Below are positions 44,085-53,428 of a stretch of DNA of 64,000 bases, piece by piece. The notes under the pieces are model-generated. The model was given only the letters and a program-made list of their open reading frames with translations, had not been told where the DNA came from and did not search any database. Numbering within the stretch: position 1 is the first letter of the stretch; every line of letters begins with the position of its first letter. Origin of the DNA: Leptolyngbya sp. KIOST-1 (GTDB taxonomy: Bacteria > Cyanobacteriota > Cyanobacteriia > Phormidesmidales > Phormidesmidaceae); assembly GCF_000763385.1 (NCBI RefSeq), contig NZ_JQFA01000004.1, positions 1,922,001 to 1,986,000 of the forward strand. Reading direction: 5' to 3'. A program made the translations under genes and the position numbers.

Positions 44085-44169
44085 CCCCCTCGGGGGCCGT
44101 CGCTGGGCCTAGCGCTGGGCTGGGCTGCGGCCCCACCAACCACCCTCTTGCCACTGCAAGGAGACAACC

Positions 44170-44508
44170 ATGATGATTCCAACTTTAAAGGTCGCTCTGG
44201 CGGGGGCGATCGCCCTGGTCGGCCTGGCCCCTGCCGCTCTGGCCAGCTCGGTGTCGATCACCACCGACCGGGTGCAGCTTCAGGTGGGCAACGGCGGGCA
44301 GGTCTACATTCGGACCCTGGCCGAGCAGCCCCTGAACCTGGTCCGTCCGGCGATCGCGCCCCAGACCAGTGCCCCCCTGCCGCTGCCCAGAGCCAACTTC
44401 GTACCGGGCTGTACCGCGCGATCGCACAGTTCCTCCGCCACCCGGTCTACCCCCGGCGGCAATGTGGTCTACAGCGAAAACCGCAGCACCACTCAGGTGT
44501 GCCAGTAG
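44170..44508 (+). CDS. Small secreted protein of unknown function
   Basis: A 112-residue protein with a clear signal peptide (residues 1-26, ending ALAS) and the ribosome site AAGGAG (44158-44163). The mature part starts SVSITTDRVQLQVGNGGQVYI, a single weak echo of the neighbouring Q/N/G repeats, then a Pro-rich segment and two cysteines (PGCTARS, TQVCQ at the very end) that may form a disulfide. No known domain. Its position between curlin-like and other secreted proteins suggests a common surface role. Confidence 0.68.
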   Translation: MMIPTLKVALAGAIALVGLAPAALASSVSITTDRVQLQVGNGGQVYIRTLAEQPLNLVRPAIAPQTSAPLPLPRANFVPGCTARSHSSSATRSTPGGNVVYSENRSTTQVCQ

Positions 44509-44548
44509 CCCTGGGGCCATATTCGAACCCAATATAGGTGCCGTAACT

Positions 44549-44926
44549 ATGATCAAACCTCAGTACCTGCTGGGGCTCCTGTGCACCGGAGCCCTAGTGT
44601 CGTTTGCCCCTGGAGCATCCGCCCAGTGCGTAGTTGCCGACGTGGCGATTCAGGCCGCCATTCACGGCGGCTCAAAACCCGCAGAACAGGTCAACGACGT
44701 CGCCATCGATGCCGCTGGTCCCTGCGTGGGCAATACCAGCGTCAGCACCAGCCGCCAAATTCAGGTGGGGGGCACCGGGGAGGTGCGCCAGACCCGCCAG
44801 AGTCGCCACCAGCTGCGTGGCTCCGAGCGGACGGGCACCATTGGGCCTACTACTGGGCCAACCGTAGTCGTCCCGGTCGAAGTCCAGGTCGATGTCTACA
44901 ACCCGGCTGAGCGGCTGCGGCGATAG
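44549..44926 (+). CDS. Small secreted protein of unknown function
   Basis: About 125 residues from the ATG at 44549 (MIKPQYLLGLL); the open frame extends upstream into the previous gene but that part is a shadow. A signal peptide ends at ASA (about residue 24). The mature protein has two cysteines (AQCVVAD, GPCVGN), then STSRQIQVGGTGEVRQTRQSRHQL, again Gln-, Gly- and Thr-rich, and a Val-rich end. No known family. It lies 40 bp after the previous secreted protein and is probably co-transcribed with it. Confidence 0.66.
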   Translation: MIKPQYLLGLLCTGALVSFAPGASAQCVVADVAIQAAIHGGSKPAEQVNDVAIDAAGPCVGNTSVSTSRQIQVGGTGEVRQTRQSRHQLRGSERTGTIGPTTGPTVVVPVEVQVDVYNPAERLRR

Positions 44927-45128
44927 CCCCTGAAAAGGGAACCTATCGACCTCAAGTGGTGTCGTGTAAGCCTGACTTGGGCAGGGGGCGTTTGGTACGT
45001 CCCCTGCCCAGGCCAACGACAGCGGCGGCCATGCCTGAATTGAGCAACTGTGCTAACCTAGCTCAATTCTTCTAGCCAGCGCTAGAAGCCTGGTGTAGCC
45101 ACCCCCTTTTCCTGGAGATGTCATCGTC

Positions 45129-45617
45129 ATGCAGCATCCGTCGGCCCTTGGGGTTGCGCTCTTAATTTTGGTAGCGGTTACCGCCGTGGTGGGGCCTTCC
45201 TCCGCCAACGGCAATGCCGCGTTCGAGGGAACCTATCAGACCCTCGGCGCCATCTTATCTAGAGCCAGCGCCAGGGATGTTATGGACTCGTACCAGCGTC
45301 AAACCAACACCATCAGTCTCGATCGCGCCCACCTGGACGACCCCCATCTGCTGTCGGTCAGTGTGCCCGGCGGGGCCAGTCTGCAGGGCTACATCGAAAT
45401 CGACGGCCACACCCGCGTTCCGTTGAACAACAACTCAGAATTTATTGACATCAGCCCCCACCTGAACGAGGCGATCACCCGCATCACCATCGTGGGCAGC
45501 TACTCCCCCGCCTCCGCCTCGGTCTCGATCGCCTTCAACGGCCCCAACACGGTGGTGCAGCAGCAGACCGGCGGCACCGGGCGGATCAACTACCAGCTCA
45601 ATTTACTGGTGCAGTAG
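45129..45617 (+). CDS. Secreted protein of unknown function, last of the small secreted cluster
   Basis: A 162-residue protein with a signal peptide (residues 1-27, ending SSANG). The mature chain looks beta-rich: SVSVPGGASLQGYIEIDG, FIDISPHLNEAITRITIVGSYSPASASVSIAF and a last VVQQQTGGTGRINYQLNLLVQ that again carries the Q/G/N flavour of its neighbours. There is no cysteine. It may be a carrier, nucleator or cap for the curlin-like proteins, which is inference from position only. Confidence 0.68.
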   Translation: MQHPSALGVALLILVAVTAVVGPSSANGNAAFEGTYQTLGAILSRASARDVMDSYQRQTNTISLDRAHLDDPHLLSVSVPGGASLQGYIEIDGHTRVPLNNNSEFIDISPHLNEAITRITIVGSYSPASASVSIAFNGPNTVVQQQTGGTGRINYQLNLLVQ

Positions 45618-45662
45618 GGGAGAGGGGAAGGGGCTGAGTGCAATTGGGCATGCCTGGTCTAG

Positions 45663-45697
45663 GTGTCGGGTGTTGGGTGTCGGGTGTCGGGTGTGGG
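45663..45697. repeat. Short GTGTCGG tandem repeat
   Basis: Four to five degenerate copies of GGGTGTC between the secreted-protein cluster and comEC. It is a low-complexity repeat similar to ones seen elsewhere in such genomes (a related CCGACACCC stretch lies near 26464). Confidence 0.6.
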
Positions 45698-45719
45698 AAC
45701 TAATTCATGCCGTAAAGGG

Positions 45720-48050
45720 TTAGTCGAGCCCGGCGGTGGGGTGCCGGGGCGTGGCCAGGTAGGCCCGGTAGCCCCGGTGCCGGGTCCAGCTGATCGCGCC
45801 ATCGCGCTCGGTGCAGAAGACCTGAATGCCCCGCTGCAACAGCCGAGTTTCGGTGTCGGGGTCGATCGCTCGGGCAGAGGCGATCGCCACCGCCGGTGCC
45901 ACCGCCGCAATCACCGCCTCGTCCAGGGCCGCCCCGTTCCACCACAGCACCTGGCTACGGATCTCCGGCTGGGCCTGCACCCAGGCCCGCTGCCGATCGC
46001 GATCGCCAATGTCCGGGAACAGCAGCCAGCTCTGGTGGCCCAGCAGCGTCAGCCGCAGCCCCCGCTCCCCCGCCTGGAGGTACTGCACCTGCTGGCGATC
46101 GACCGCCTGGGTTTGGCCAGCACTGAGCAGTTGGAACTGTCCTCCAGTGGGGGCAGCGGCAAGGGCCGAACTGGCCCCGTAGAACTTGCGAATGGGGGCC
46201 TTAGCGGCAATGGTGCGCCAGTTTTCTCCGTCGCTGTCGTCGCCGTGGATAGCGCTGGACAGCCGATTGATGCCCGCCTGCCGCAGAAAGGGCACCACAG
46301 TGTAGAACGCCGTTTTGTCGGTGCCGCTGTTGACAACCATTGCGCTGCCCCTGGTCTGCACCACCATCACCGCATCCTGCCCCGCCGCCAGCACCGTAAC
46401 CTGCGAGAGCGTTGCCCCCCGGTACAGCAGCGGCCCCAAAGCCACCAGGCCAATCAGCAGCGCCACCAGGCCGCGCCGCCGCGCCGCTGGCCAAATTCCC
46501 AGCCCCCAGCCCCACAAACCGTAGAGCCCGTAGAGCCCAAACATCTGGCCCAGGGAAATGTGGCCGGTGGCCAGGGCGCTGCCGGGCAGGCCCACCTCCC
46601 AGCGCACCAGGGCAATCAGCAGGTGGGTGGGCAGCCCCAGGGGCCAGGCGATCAGGCTGCCCAGCTCCGGCCACACCACCGCCCCCAGGCCGCTGACCAT
46701 GCCCCCCAGGCTGATCACCATCACCAGCGGTGTGGCCACCATATTCAGCAGAATGCTGTAGGTGGTGAGGGTGTTGAAGTAGTAGAGCGACAGCGGAATC
46801 GTCCACAGATAGGCGGCCAGGGGTACCGCCGCGATCGCCGCCAGGGTGGTCGGCAGCCACTCCAGCCGCTGGGCGATGGGCTTGGCCGCCACCATCAGCC
46901 CCAGGGTGGCCATCACGCTGAGGCGAAAACCAATGTCGTCGATCCAGCCGGGGTTGACCAGCAGCAGCAGGGTGACCGCCACCAGCAGGCAGCCCAGGGG
47001 TTTGACGCTGCGCTCCAGGGCCAGGCCCACCAGCGCCCCAAACCCCATCACCGCCGCCCGCAGCACGCTGGGCTGCCCGCCGGTAATCAGCACGTAAACC
47101 GCCAGGGTCACCGTACCTGCGATTAGCTTGGCCCGCCCCGGGTTGGCCAGTCGATCGGCCACGGCCCGCTGCCCCGCGATCGCCAGCACCACCCCCAGCA
47201 CCAGCGACACATGGAAGCCGCTGGCCGCCAGCGTGTGGGCCATGCCCGCCTGAATAAACGCATCCTGAAGGTCATAGGGCACCGTCACCGCCCGGCGGCC
47301 CAGGGCCATAGCGCTGACCAGCGGCCCGGCAGGGGTGCCCAGCCCCTGCTCATGGGCGCGGGCAATCCGCTGCCGCACCCGCCACAGGGCAAAGGGCGGC
47401 GGCGTCTGGCCCGGTTCGGGCTTTACGGCTGCGCCGACGAACCCGGCAAAGCAGCGCTGGCTGGCCAGGTACTGGCGAAAGTCAAAGGCGTTGGGGTTTT
47501 TGGCCAGGGCCGGGGCGTAGAGTTTGCCCCGCACCTGCACCCGCTGCCCCGGGTACAGGGCCTCAATCTGGTCGGCGGGCACTGTGACGTAGAGCCTGCC
47601 CTGGCGCAGGCTGGGGGCGCTGAGGGGATTGTTTTGGGCGTCTAGACGCCGCACCTGGTCAACCCTCAGCCACAGCTGGCCCCGACCGCTGCGGGCGAGG
47701 CGAGGCAGCTCCTGCACCTGGCCCCAAACGATTTGCTGCGCTCCGGCGGCATCGGCCTGGTTCAGCAGGTGGCTGATGTCGAGGGGGCCGGGGGCCGGGT
47801 AGCGGAGGCCGTAGTTGAGGGCGGCCAACAGCGCGATCGCCCCCGCGAGCAACCACTGAGCCGCCGTTGGGCCCCGATACCAGCGCGGCGACACCCCCAG
47901 GGCCGCCGCCCCGGCCACCCCGATCGCACTGATTCCTGCGATCGCCATCCCTGCCCCAGGGCTCATCCCCAGGTGACGCACCCACAGGCTCACCCACAGC
48001 AGCCCCACCCCGTAGGCGATCGCGCCCAGCACCCCTGCCAGATTGTTCAT
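45720..48050 (-). CDS. comEC: ComEC/Rec2-type DNA uptake channel protein
   Basis: A 776-residue inner-membrane protein of natural transformation that passes one DNA strand into the cytoplasm. Residues ~1-80 hold the first spans, residues ~80-215 the external OB-like domain (LYVTVPADQIEALYPGQRVQVRGKL), residues ~235-530 the competence membrane domain with HTLAASGFHVSLVLG near residue 275 and a conserved GGQPSVLRAAVM near residue 325. The C-terminal ~220 residues correspond in position to the metallo-beta-lactamase-like domain, but its metal motif is missing (HGDDSDG instead of HxDxDH). Transcribed alone on the minus strand. Confidence 0.92.
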   Translation of the reverse strand: MNNLAGVLGAIAYGVGLLWVSLWVRHLGMSPGAGMAIAGISAIGVAGAAALGVSPRWYRGPTAAQWLLAGAIALLAALNYGLRYPAPGPLDISHLLNQADAAGAQQIVWGQVQELPRLARSGRGQLWLRVDQVRRLDAQNNPLSAPSLRQGRLYVTVPADQIEALYPGQRVQVRGKLYAPALAKNPNAFDFRQYLASQRCFAGFVGAAVKPEPGQTPPPFALWRVRQRIARAHEQGLGTPAGPLVSAMALGRRAVTVPYDLQDAFIQAGMAHTLAASGFHVSLVLGVVLAIAGQRAVADRLANPGRAKLIAGTVTLAVYVLITGGQPSVLRAAVMGFGALVGLALERSVKPLGCLLVAVTLLLLVNPGWIDDIGFRLSVMATLGLMVAAKPIAQRLEWLPTTLAAIAAVPLAAYLWTIPLSLYYFNTLTTYSILLNMVATPLVMVISLGGMVSGLGAVVWPELGSLIAWPLGLPTHLLIALVRWEVGLPGSALATGHISLGQMFGLYGLYGLWGWGLGIWPAARRRGLVALLIGLVALGPLLYRGATLSQVTVLAAGQDAVMVVQTRGSAMVVNSGTDKTAFYTVVPFLRQAGINRLSSAIHGDDSDGENWRTIAAKAPIRKFYGASSALAAAPTGGQFQLLSAGQTQAVDRQQVQYLQAGERGLRLTLLGHQSWLLFPDIGDRDRQRAWVQAQPEIRSQVLWWNGAALDEAVIAAVAPAVAIASARAIDPDTETRLLQRGIQVFCTERDGAISWTRHRGYRAYLATPRHPTAGLD

Positions 48051-48180
48051 GATTTTTTCGCTTCTACATGCACCCGATAGCCTTAGAAAGCCCGATTGCG
48101 GCCCTGCCCCAACTTTCTAGTTGCCAACTTTGCAGAAATCAGTAGTATTAGTCAGTGCTACATCCAGGGAGATGATAACT

Positions 48181-49608
48181 ATGTCGCCACTGCCCTCCGG
48201 TCTATCCACCAGGCCTGAGAGTTTTGCCCCCTCAGGTGAGTCAAACTTGCGCCTGCGGCGGGCGATCGAGAGCCTCGCCCTCAACCTGGATGACGAACTA
48301 CATCGGTATCGCCAGCATCGCTCCGGGCAGGGGGCCAGCGTGCCTACTCCGGCCCGACTGCAGCTACGCCCCAACCGCAAACCGATCGATCTAATCACCG
48401 TTAAGTCTGCCGCCGCCGCACCGGCCACCCCACCGCCGCCGCCGCCCAACGCCCGGCTGCAAGCGCTGCTGGGGCAGCCAGCGGCAGCCAACGGCCAGAC
48501 CCCGCCGCCCAAAACCACCGTCAACCAGGTGCGGCTCAGCCATGGCGGCACCCTGACCACCTATCGCCCGGCTCCCGAGGAGTATCTGGAGAGCACCGCG
48601 GCGCTGCTGGGCAGTCGGCCCCGCCGCACCCAGCCCGACCAGGAGGAGGAAGACTATCCTCCCACGCTGCTGCAACAGCTGATGTCGCCCCTGGGCATGG
48701 GGGCCCTGCTGCTGCTGCTGGTGGGAAGTGCTGGTTTTGGCTATCTGGTCACCTCCCCCGAGGCCGTCAGCCACCTGAGCAACAGCCCCATCGCCCGCCG
48801 CCTCAGGGGTATCTCCACCCCCGACCTGGCCGATGCCCCCGACGCCGAGGGCCTGTCCAGCCGGGGCGAGACCGGCTTTAGACCCCTTGGGCCAGACCTG
48901 TCCGGCAAAGAATTCTCCTCGCTGGGCCTCAGCGACATCAGCACCCTGCCCTCGACTAACACCCCGACCGCGCGGCCCCAGTCGATGCCGCCGATGGAAG
49001 CCACCGCTGCCCCAGACCTTGCGTCAGAGGAGGCCCTAGAGGGCGATCGCAGCCCTGTCACCCCTCGCCCTGGGGTTTTGACCCCCGCCGGAGGCAGGAC
49101 CAACTCTGCGGTTTTGCGGGCTGAAATTGTCAATCCGCCCCGCCCCGCCGCCACCTCGCAGCCCGCCACCTCGCAGCCCGCTACTGTGCAGCCTGCCACG
49201 GCGCGGCCTGCCACTGTGCAGGCCGCGCCGACCGCTCCGGCAGCCCCCGCCACTCCCCCGGCAGCCCCGCAGGTGGCCCCCCCGGCGGCCAATGTTCAGC
49301 CGCCCCAACCCCTGGCCCGCGATCGCGCCCCAGCCTCACTCAGTCCAGCGGCACCCCCCGCCGTTGCGCCCCCGGCTCCCATTACCCAGGCGCCACCCCC
49401 GGCCAGTCCCAGCTACTACGTGGTCACCGACTACAGCGGAGCCGCCTCGCTGGAGTCGGCGCGGGGAGTCGTCGGAGACGCCTACGTGCGAAATTTCTCC
49501 AGCGGCACCCGCATTCAACTCGGGGCCTTCTCCCAGGAGTCCTCGGCCCGCAACCTAGTGCAGCAGCTAGAAAGCCAGGGAATTCCGGCCCAGGTGATCT
49601 CACCCTAG
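48181..49608 (+). CDS. SPOR-domain membrane protein
   Basis: About 475 residues. The ATG at 48181 is 9 bp after AGGGAG (48166-48171); an ATG at 48172 or TTG at 48121 is less likely. Layout: cytoplasmic N-terminal part (RLRRAIESLALNLDDELHRY), one membrane span at about residues 172-192 (LGMGALLLLLVGSAGFGYLV), a long disordered Pro/Ala/Thr-rich periplasmic stalk with ATSQPATVQPA-type repeats, and a C-terminal SPOR-like domain at about residues 410-475 (RIQLGAFSQESSARNLVQQL). SPOR domains bind denuded glycan strands at division sites, so a role in septal peptidoglycan is likely. Confidence 0.85.
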   Translation: MSPLPSGLSTRPESFAPSGESNLRLRRAIESLALNLDDELHRYRQHRSGQGASVPTPARLQLRPNRKPIDLITVKSAAAAPATPPPPPPNARLQALLGQPAAANGQTPPPKTTVNQVRLSHGGTLTTYRPAPEEYLESTAALLGSRPRRTQPDQEEEDYPPTLLQQLMSPLGMGALLLLLVGSAGFGYLVTSPEAVSHLSNSPIARRLRGISTPDLADAPDAEGLSSRGETGFRPLGPDLSGKEFSSLGLSDISTLPSTNTPTARPQSMPPMEATAAPDLASEEALEGDRSPVTPRPGVLTPAGGRTNSAVLRAEIVNPPRPAATSQPATSQPATVQPATARPATVQAAPTAPAAPATPPAAPQVAPPAANVQPPQPLARDRAPASLSPAAPPAVAPPAPITQAPPPASPSYYVVTDYSGAASLESARGVVGDAYVRNFSSGTRIQLGAFSQESSARNLVQQLESQGIPAQVISP

Positions 49609-49751
49609 CCAGGGGAAGTGGTGGGGCAAAGACGTGAGGGAGTAGGAGTTAAGAAAGTTTCCCCCCTACCTCTCACCCTCTCACCCTTCCCCCCACCACC
49701 CCCTACCCGCCTGTTATGCTGTAGCAGATTACTCTCGTTGGAGAACGATCG

Positions 49752-50450
49752 ATGGGGCTGTTTGAGCGGGTAAGGCGGGTATTGCGGGCTAACCTCAGCA
49801 GCGCCGTCAGTCAGGCCGAAGATCCCGAAAAGGTGCTGGAGCAAGCGATGGCCGATATGCAGGCCAACCTGATTCAGCTGCGTCAGGCCGTGGCCCAGGC
49901 GATCGCCACCCAGAAGCGTACCGAACGCCAGAGCGCCCAGGCCAAATCCACAGCCCAGGAATGGTACAACCGGGCCGAGCTGGCGATTCAGAAGGGCGAA
50001 GAAGACCTGGCCCGCCAGGCCCTCACCCGTCGTCAAACCTACCTGCAATCGGCCCAGGCGATGGACGCCCAGCTCGACCAGCAGCGCGACGTGGTCACTA
50101 GCCTGAAGGAGAATATGCGACGGCTGGAAGCCAAAATTGCCGACGCCCGCACCAAAAAAGACCTGTACATTGCCCGCGCCCGCTCCGCCGAGGCCTCCCA
50201 GCGCATTCAGGAAATGCTGGGCCAGACAGGCACGGGCGGCTCGATCGCAGCCTTTGAGCGCATGGAGCAGCGGGTGGTGGAAATGGAGTCCAAGGCCGAA
50301 GCGCTGGAGGAACTCAGCGGCGACCCCCTAGAGCGTCAGTTTGCCGCCTTAGAAGGCGGTTCATCCACCGTAGACAGTGAGCTGGAGGCGATGAAGAACC
50401 GGCTGGCGGGTCAGGGGCCTGCCCCCGACAGTCTGCCGCCCTCGACCTGA
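49752..50450 (+). CDS. PspA/IM30 (Vipp1) family membrane-remodelling protein
   Basis: A 232-residue, almost wholly coiled-coil protein. The N-terminal amphipathic helix is MGLFERVRRVLRANLSSAV, followed by AEDPEKVLEQAMADMQ and the long helices with QKRTERQSAQAK and ARQALTRRQ. It ends with ELEAMKNRL and a short tail, without the extra C-terminal helix that marks Vipp1, so it may be PspA rather than Vipp1. The family forms ESCRT-III-like rods that protect the plasma and thylakoid membranes. The gene stands alone; the upstream region (49609-49751) has no visible PspF-type enhancer. Confidence 0.92.
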   Translation: MGLFERVRRVLRANLSSAVSQAEDPEKVLEQAMADMQANLIQLRQAVAQAIATQKRTERQSAQAKSTAQEWYNRAELAIQKGEEDLARQALTRRQTYLQSAQAMDAQLDQQRDVVTSLKENMRRLEAKIADARTKKDLYIARARSAEASQRIQEMLGQTGTGGSIAAFERMEQRVVEMESKAEALEELSGDPLERQFAALEGGSSTVDSELEAMKNRLAGQGPAPDSLPPST

Positions 50451-50638
50451 TACCGCTATGCAGAATTCAACCTGCAAAGCTTAAAGTAACTCGCACCCCA
50501 ATACCCAGGACAGCCCAGATCTGAACCAGGCTCTAGAGATTTGGCTTTTGCCATGGTTCTGTGGGGAGATGTTTTTTAAAGCACTTTTTGCCCTTTGCCC
50601 TATCCTTACAGTGAAAGGCATTGAGCAATTGGTGTGCC

Positions 50639-51934
50639 ATGGCATCCACAACCGAATCTCCCATTGGTAGCCCCAGCCGGGGTGCAGAAGACTATCCCCT
50701 GAGTCCAGTGCCCGTGGCGGCGCGGCGATCGCTGGTCTCCCTCGCCCCCATTTTGGCTGGCTTTACCCTCTACTCCGGTACCCTGTTTGCCGGCGGGTTG
50801 GTGGGTCCCTCGTTTCAGTTTTGGCCCAACCTGGTGGCGCTGATCGTGGTTGGCAACCTGATTTTGGGTCTCTACGCCGCCCTGCTGGGCTACATCGCGG
50901 GCGAAACCGGATTAACCACGGTGCTGATGGCGCGATTTAGCTTTGGCAATGTGGGCTCGCGCTGGGTGGACTTTATTCTGGGCTTTACGCAGATTGGCTG
51001 GTATGCCTGGGGTTCAGCCCTGATGGCCCAGCTGCTCAACACCCTGGCCGGGGTGCCGGAGTCGCTGAACTGGCTGATCATTCTGTTCTTTACCTACGCC
51101 TTTTGCTCGACCGCTTATTTTGGCTACAAAGCCATGGACTGGCTGAGTCGGCTGGCGGTGCCCGCCATGGTGCTGCTGATGGTGCTCAGTCTATCGGTGG
51201 CCAGTCGGGATGTGGGGGGCTTTGCCGGTCTCCAGGCCGCCGCGATCGCCGATCCGCTGCCCCTGGGGGCGGCAATTACCATCATTGTCGGCACCTTTGT
51301 CTCGGGCGGCACCCAGGCCACCAACTGGAGCCGGTTCGCCCGCAGTGGCCAGGCGGGCTTTATCGCCACGCTGATTGCTTTCTTTTTGGGCAACGGGTTT
51401 TTGATCTTTTCAGGGGCGTTTTGCGCCAAGGTCTATGGCGAGCCCGACATTGTGCAGGTGATGGCCCAGCAGGGGCTGCTGGTGGGCGGTCTGGTGCTGT
51501 TCCTGCTCAACATGTGGACCACCCAGGACAACACGATTTATGCCTTCTCCATCGCCGGGGCCAATATGTTTCGCAGCAGTCGCCGTACCCTGTTTGTGCT
51601 GGGCGGAGCGACGATCGCACTGTTTATGGCCTGGGGCGGCATCTACGAAGGGCTGGTGCAGTACCTGATTTTGCTGGGCACCTTTATTCCACCCATTGGC
51701 GGCATTATCATGGCCGACTACTGGATTTATCGGCGGGGGCAGTTTCCGGCCCTGGCTGAGCCGCAGCCTGCGTTTAACTGGGCCGGGGTGGTGGCCTACG
51801 TGGTGGCCTCGGCAATTGCCTACATCACTGGCCAGGCCGGTTGGGGCATCGTGCCCATCAACGGAATTGTGGCGGCGCTGGTGCTCTACGTGGTGCTGAG
51901 CCGGGTGCTGCCCACATCGCGATCGGCGGTCTAG
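50639..51934 (+). CDS. NCS1-family cytosine/purine permease (CodB-like)
   Basis: About 431 residues from the ATG at 50639 (MASTTESPIG); a TTG at 50621 is possible. Twelve predicted membrane spans. The first spans contain LAPILAGFTLYSGTLFAGG and the loop TGLTTVLMARFSFGNVGSRW, the substrate-site region of NCS1 transporters. FVSGGTQATNWSRFARSG and NMWTTQDNTIYAFSIAGANM near residues 220 and 295 fit the cytosine permease branch. It imports a nucleobase or related compound with a cation. No cytosine deaminase is visible near it. Confidence 0.9.
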   Translation: MASTTESPIGSPSRGAEDYPLSPVPVAARRSLVSLAPILAGFTLYSGTLFAGGLVGPSFQFWPNLVALIVVGNLILGLYAALLGYIAGETGLTTVLMARFSFGNVGSRWVDFILGFTQIGWYAWGSALMAQLLNTLAGVPESLNWLIILFFTYAFCSTAYFGYKAMDWLSRLAVPAMVLLMVLSLSVASRDVGGFAGLQAAAIADPLPLGAAITIIVGTFVSGGTQATNWSRFARSGQAGFIATLIAFFLGNGFLIFSGAFCAKVYGEPDIVQVMAQQGLLVGGLVLFLLNMWTTQDNTIYAFSIAGANMFRSSRRTLFVLGGATIALFMAWGGIYEGLVQYLILLGTFIPPIGGIIMADYWIYRRGQFPALAEPQPAFNWAGVVAYVVASAIAYITGQAGWGIVPINGIVAALVLYVVLSRVLPTSRSAV

Positions 51935-52040
51935 GCAATGGCGGCGGGGTCTACAGCTAGCAGGGCTGTTCCCCTGGGTAGAGATACAAGCAGCCAATGA
52001 CTGTGCTAAGAGCTTAGTTATGTTGTTGCGGTAACCCTTA

Positions 52041-53366
52041 ATGCCCACCCCATGCGAAGCCCCTGTATCTGATGGAGAGCCTCCCCCTGTGGCCTGGCTG
52101 TGGTGGTTAGCGGCTGGCCTTGGGCTGCTGGTGCTAGTGCTGGTCAGCTATGGATACCTCAGCGGCAGCTTCGGCAAGCCATCGACCTGCACCCTTGAAA
52201 ACGTACCCACCTTAGACGACCCCTGCTTTGCCCTCTGTTTGGAAGGGTTGGCCAACTCCGCCGACACCACCGGACGACTGATCGGCTTTTGGCCCAGCGT
52301 TGAGGATGTCTACGCCGCCCGCAACGCCGCCATGGCCAGGGCCGACCACCTGATTCAGTACGAAACCTACTTTATGACGCCGGGCCGTCGAGCCAACGAA
52401 TTTGCGGAGGTGATTACCGATCGCGCCCTGGCCGGAGTGACAGTGCAGCTCTTGCTCGACCACCAGGGCACCAAGGCCATGCCGCAGAAATACTGGCAGC
52501 GGCTGAGAAATATCGGCGTTGACATTCAGTTTTTTCGGCCCCTCGACTGGCGCGCCCCGCTGGAGTACAACTCGCGATCGCACCGCAAGCTGCTGATTAT
52601 CGACGGGCAGCGAGTCTATATGGGTGGCGCTGGGGTGTCCGACTTCTGGGACGGGGTTGCCTTTGAGCACGACAGGGCTCCCTGGCTCGACTTTGAGGTG
52701 GCCTACGAAGGGGAAGTGGTGAGCCTGCTCCAGGGCAAATTTTTGCAAAACTGGTCCTGCGCGGGCGGGTGTATCGACCTCAGAGAGGGTTTGCATTCCG
52801 TGCAGCAGCACGGGTCTGTGCCGCTTTACATCACTGACAACACCTCCACCCTCAACGAATCGTCCATGCGCCTGCTGATGCAGCTCCACATTCTGGCGGC
52901 CCGAAAGCGCCTGTGGATTGGCAGCCCCTACCTGGTACCCGACGACGACACCGCCCGCTGCCTGATCCGCGCCAGCCAGCGAGGGGTGGATGTGCGGATT
53001 CTCACCATGGGAGCCGCCACCGACAAAAAAATGGTGCACCTGGCCAGCCGCGAGTTGTACGGCCCCCTGCTTAAGGCCGGGATTAAAATCTACGAGCACC
53101 AGCCCAGCATGATGCACGCCAAGTTTGTGCTGGTGGACCACGACTGGGCCAGCACCGGCAGCGCCAACCTGGACCCCCGCAGCTACTTCCACAACGACGA
53201 ACTGAATATTTCGGGCTGCTACCCCGAACTGGCCCAAAAAGTCGAGCAGTTCTTCCTCCAGGCCCTGGAGCACAGCTGGTGCCTTACCTACGCCGAGTGG
53301 CAGAACCGTCCTGGCCTCCAGAAAGTCAAGGGAAAGACGGCGCTGCTGTTTAGACATCTGCTGTAG
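52041..53366 (+). CDS. Phospholipase-D-type cardiolipin synthase-like protein
   Basis: A 441-residue protein with one N-terminal membrane segment (residues ~19-38, WLWWLAAGLGLLVLVLVSYG) and two complete HKD motifs: His181 in HRKLLIID and His359 in HAKFVLVD, the latter followed by GSANLDPRS. This is the arrangement of bacterial cardiolipin synthases of the PLD superfamily, which join phosphatidylglycerol molecules. The N-terminal half also has DVYAARNAAMARADHLIQYETYF, typical of the first PLD half. It is transcribed toward ilvE, which faces it. Confidence 0.85.
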   Translation: MPTPCEAPVSDGEPPPVAWLWWLAAGLGLLVLVLVSYGYLSGSFGKPSTCTLENVPTLDDPCFALCLEGLANSADTTGRLIGFWPSVEDVYAARNAAMARADHLIQYETYFMTPGRRANEFAEVITDRALAGVTVQLLLDHQGTKAMPQKYWQRLRNIGVDIQFFRPLDWRAPLEYNSRSHRKLLIIDGQRVYMGGAGVSDFWDGVAFEHDRAPWLDFEVAYEGEVVSLLQGKFLQNWSCAGGCIDLREGLHSVQQHGSVPLYITDNTSTLNESSMRLLMQLHILAARKRLWIGSPYLVPDDDTARCLIRASQRGVDVRILTMGAATDKKMVHLASRELYGPLLKAGIKIYEHQPSMMHAKFVLVDHDWASTGSANLDPRSYFHNDELNISGCYPELAQKVEQFFLQALEHSWCLTYAEWQNRPGLQKVKGKTALLFRHLL

Positions 53367-53428
53367 GTAGCGTCGGGTGCCTAGTCAACCCGATAGTGAC
53401 GGGATCGGTCGCCTGTTGATCCCGCGCC

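Noticed and set aside
53400-53424. Inverted repeat CGGGATC/GATCCCG between convergent cls-like and ilvE genes.
   Set aside because: Only 7 bp with an 11-nt loop and no T tract on either strand, so it cannot be supported as a terminator.
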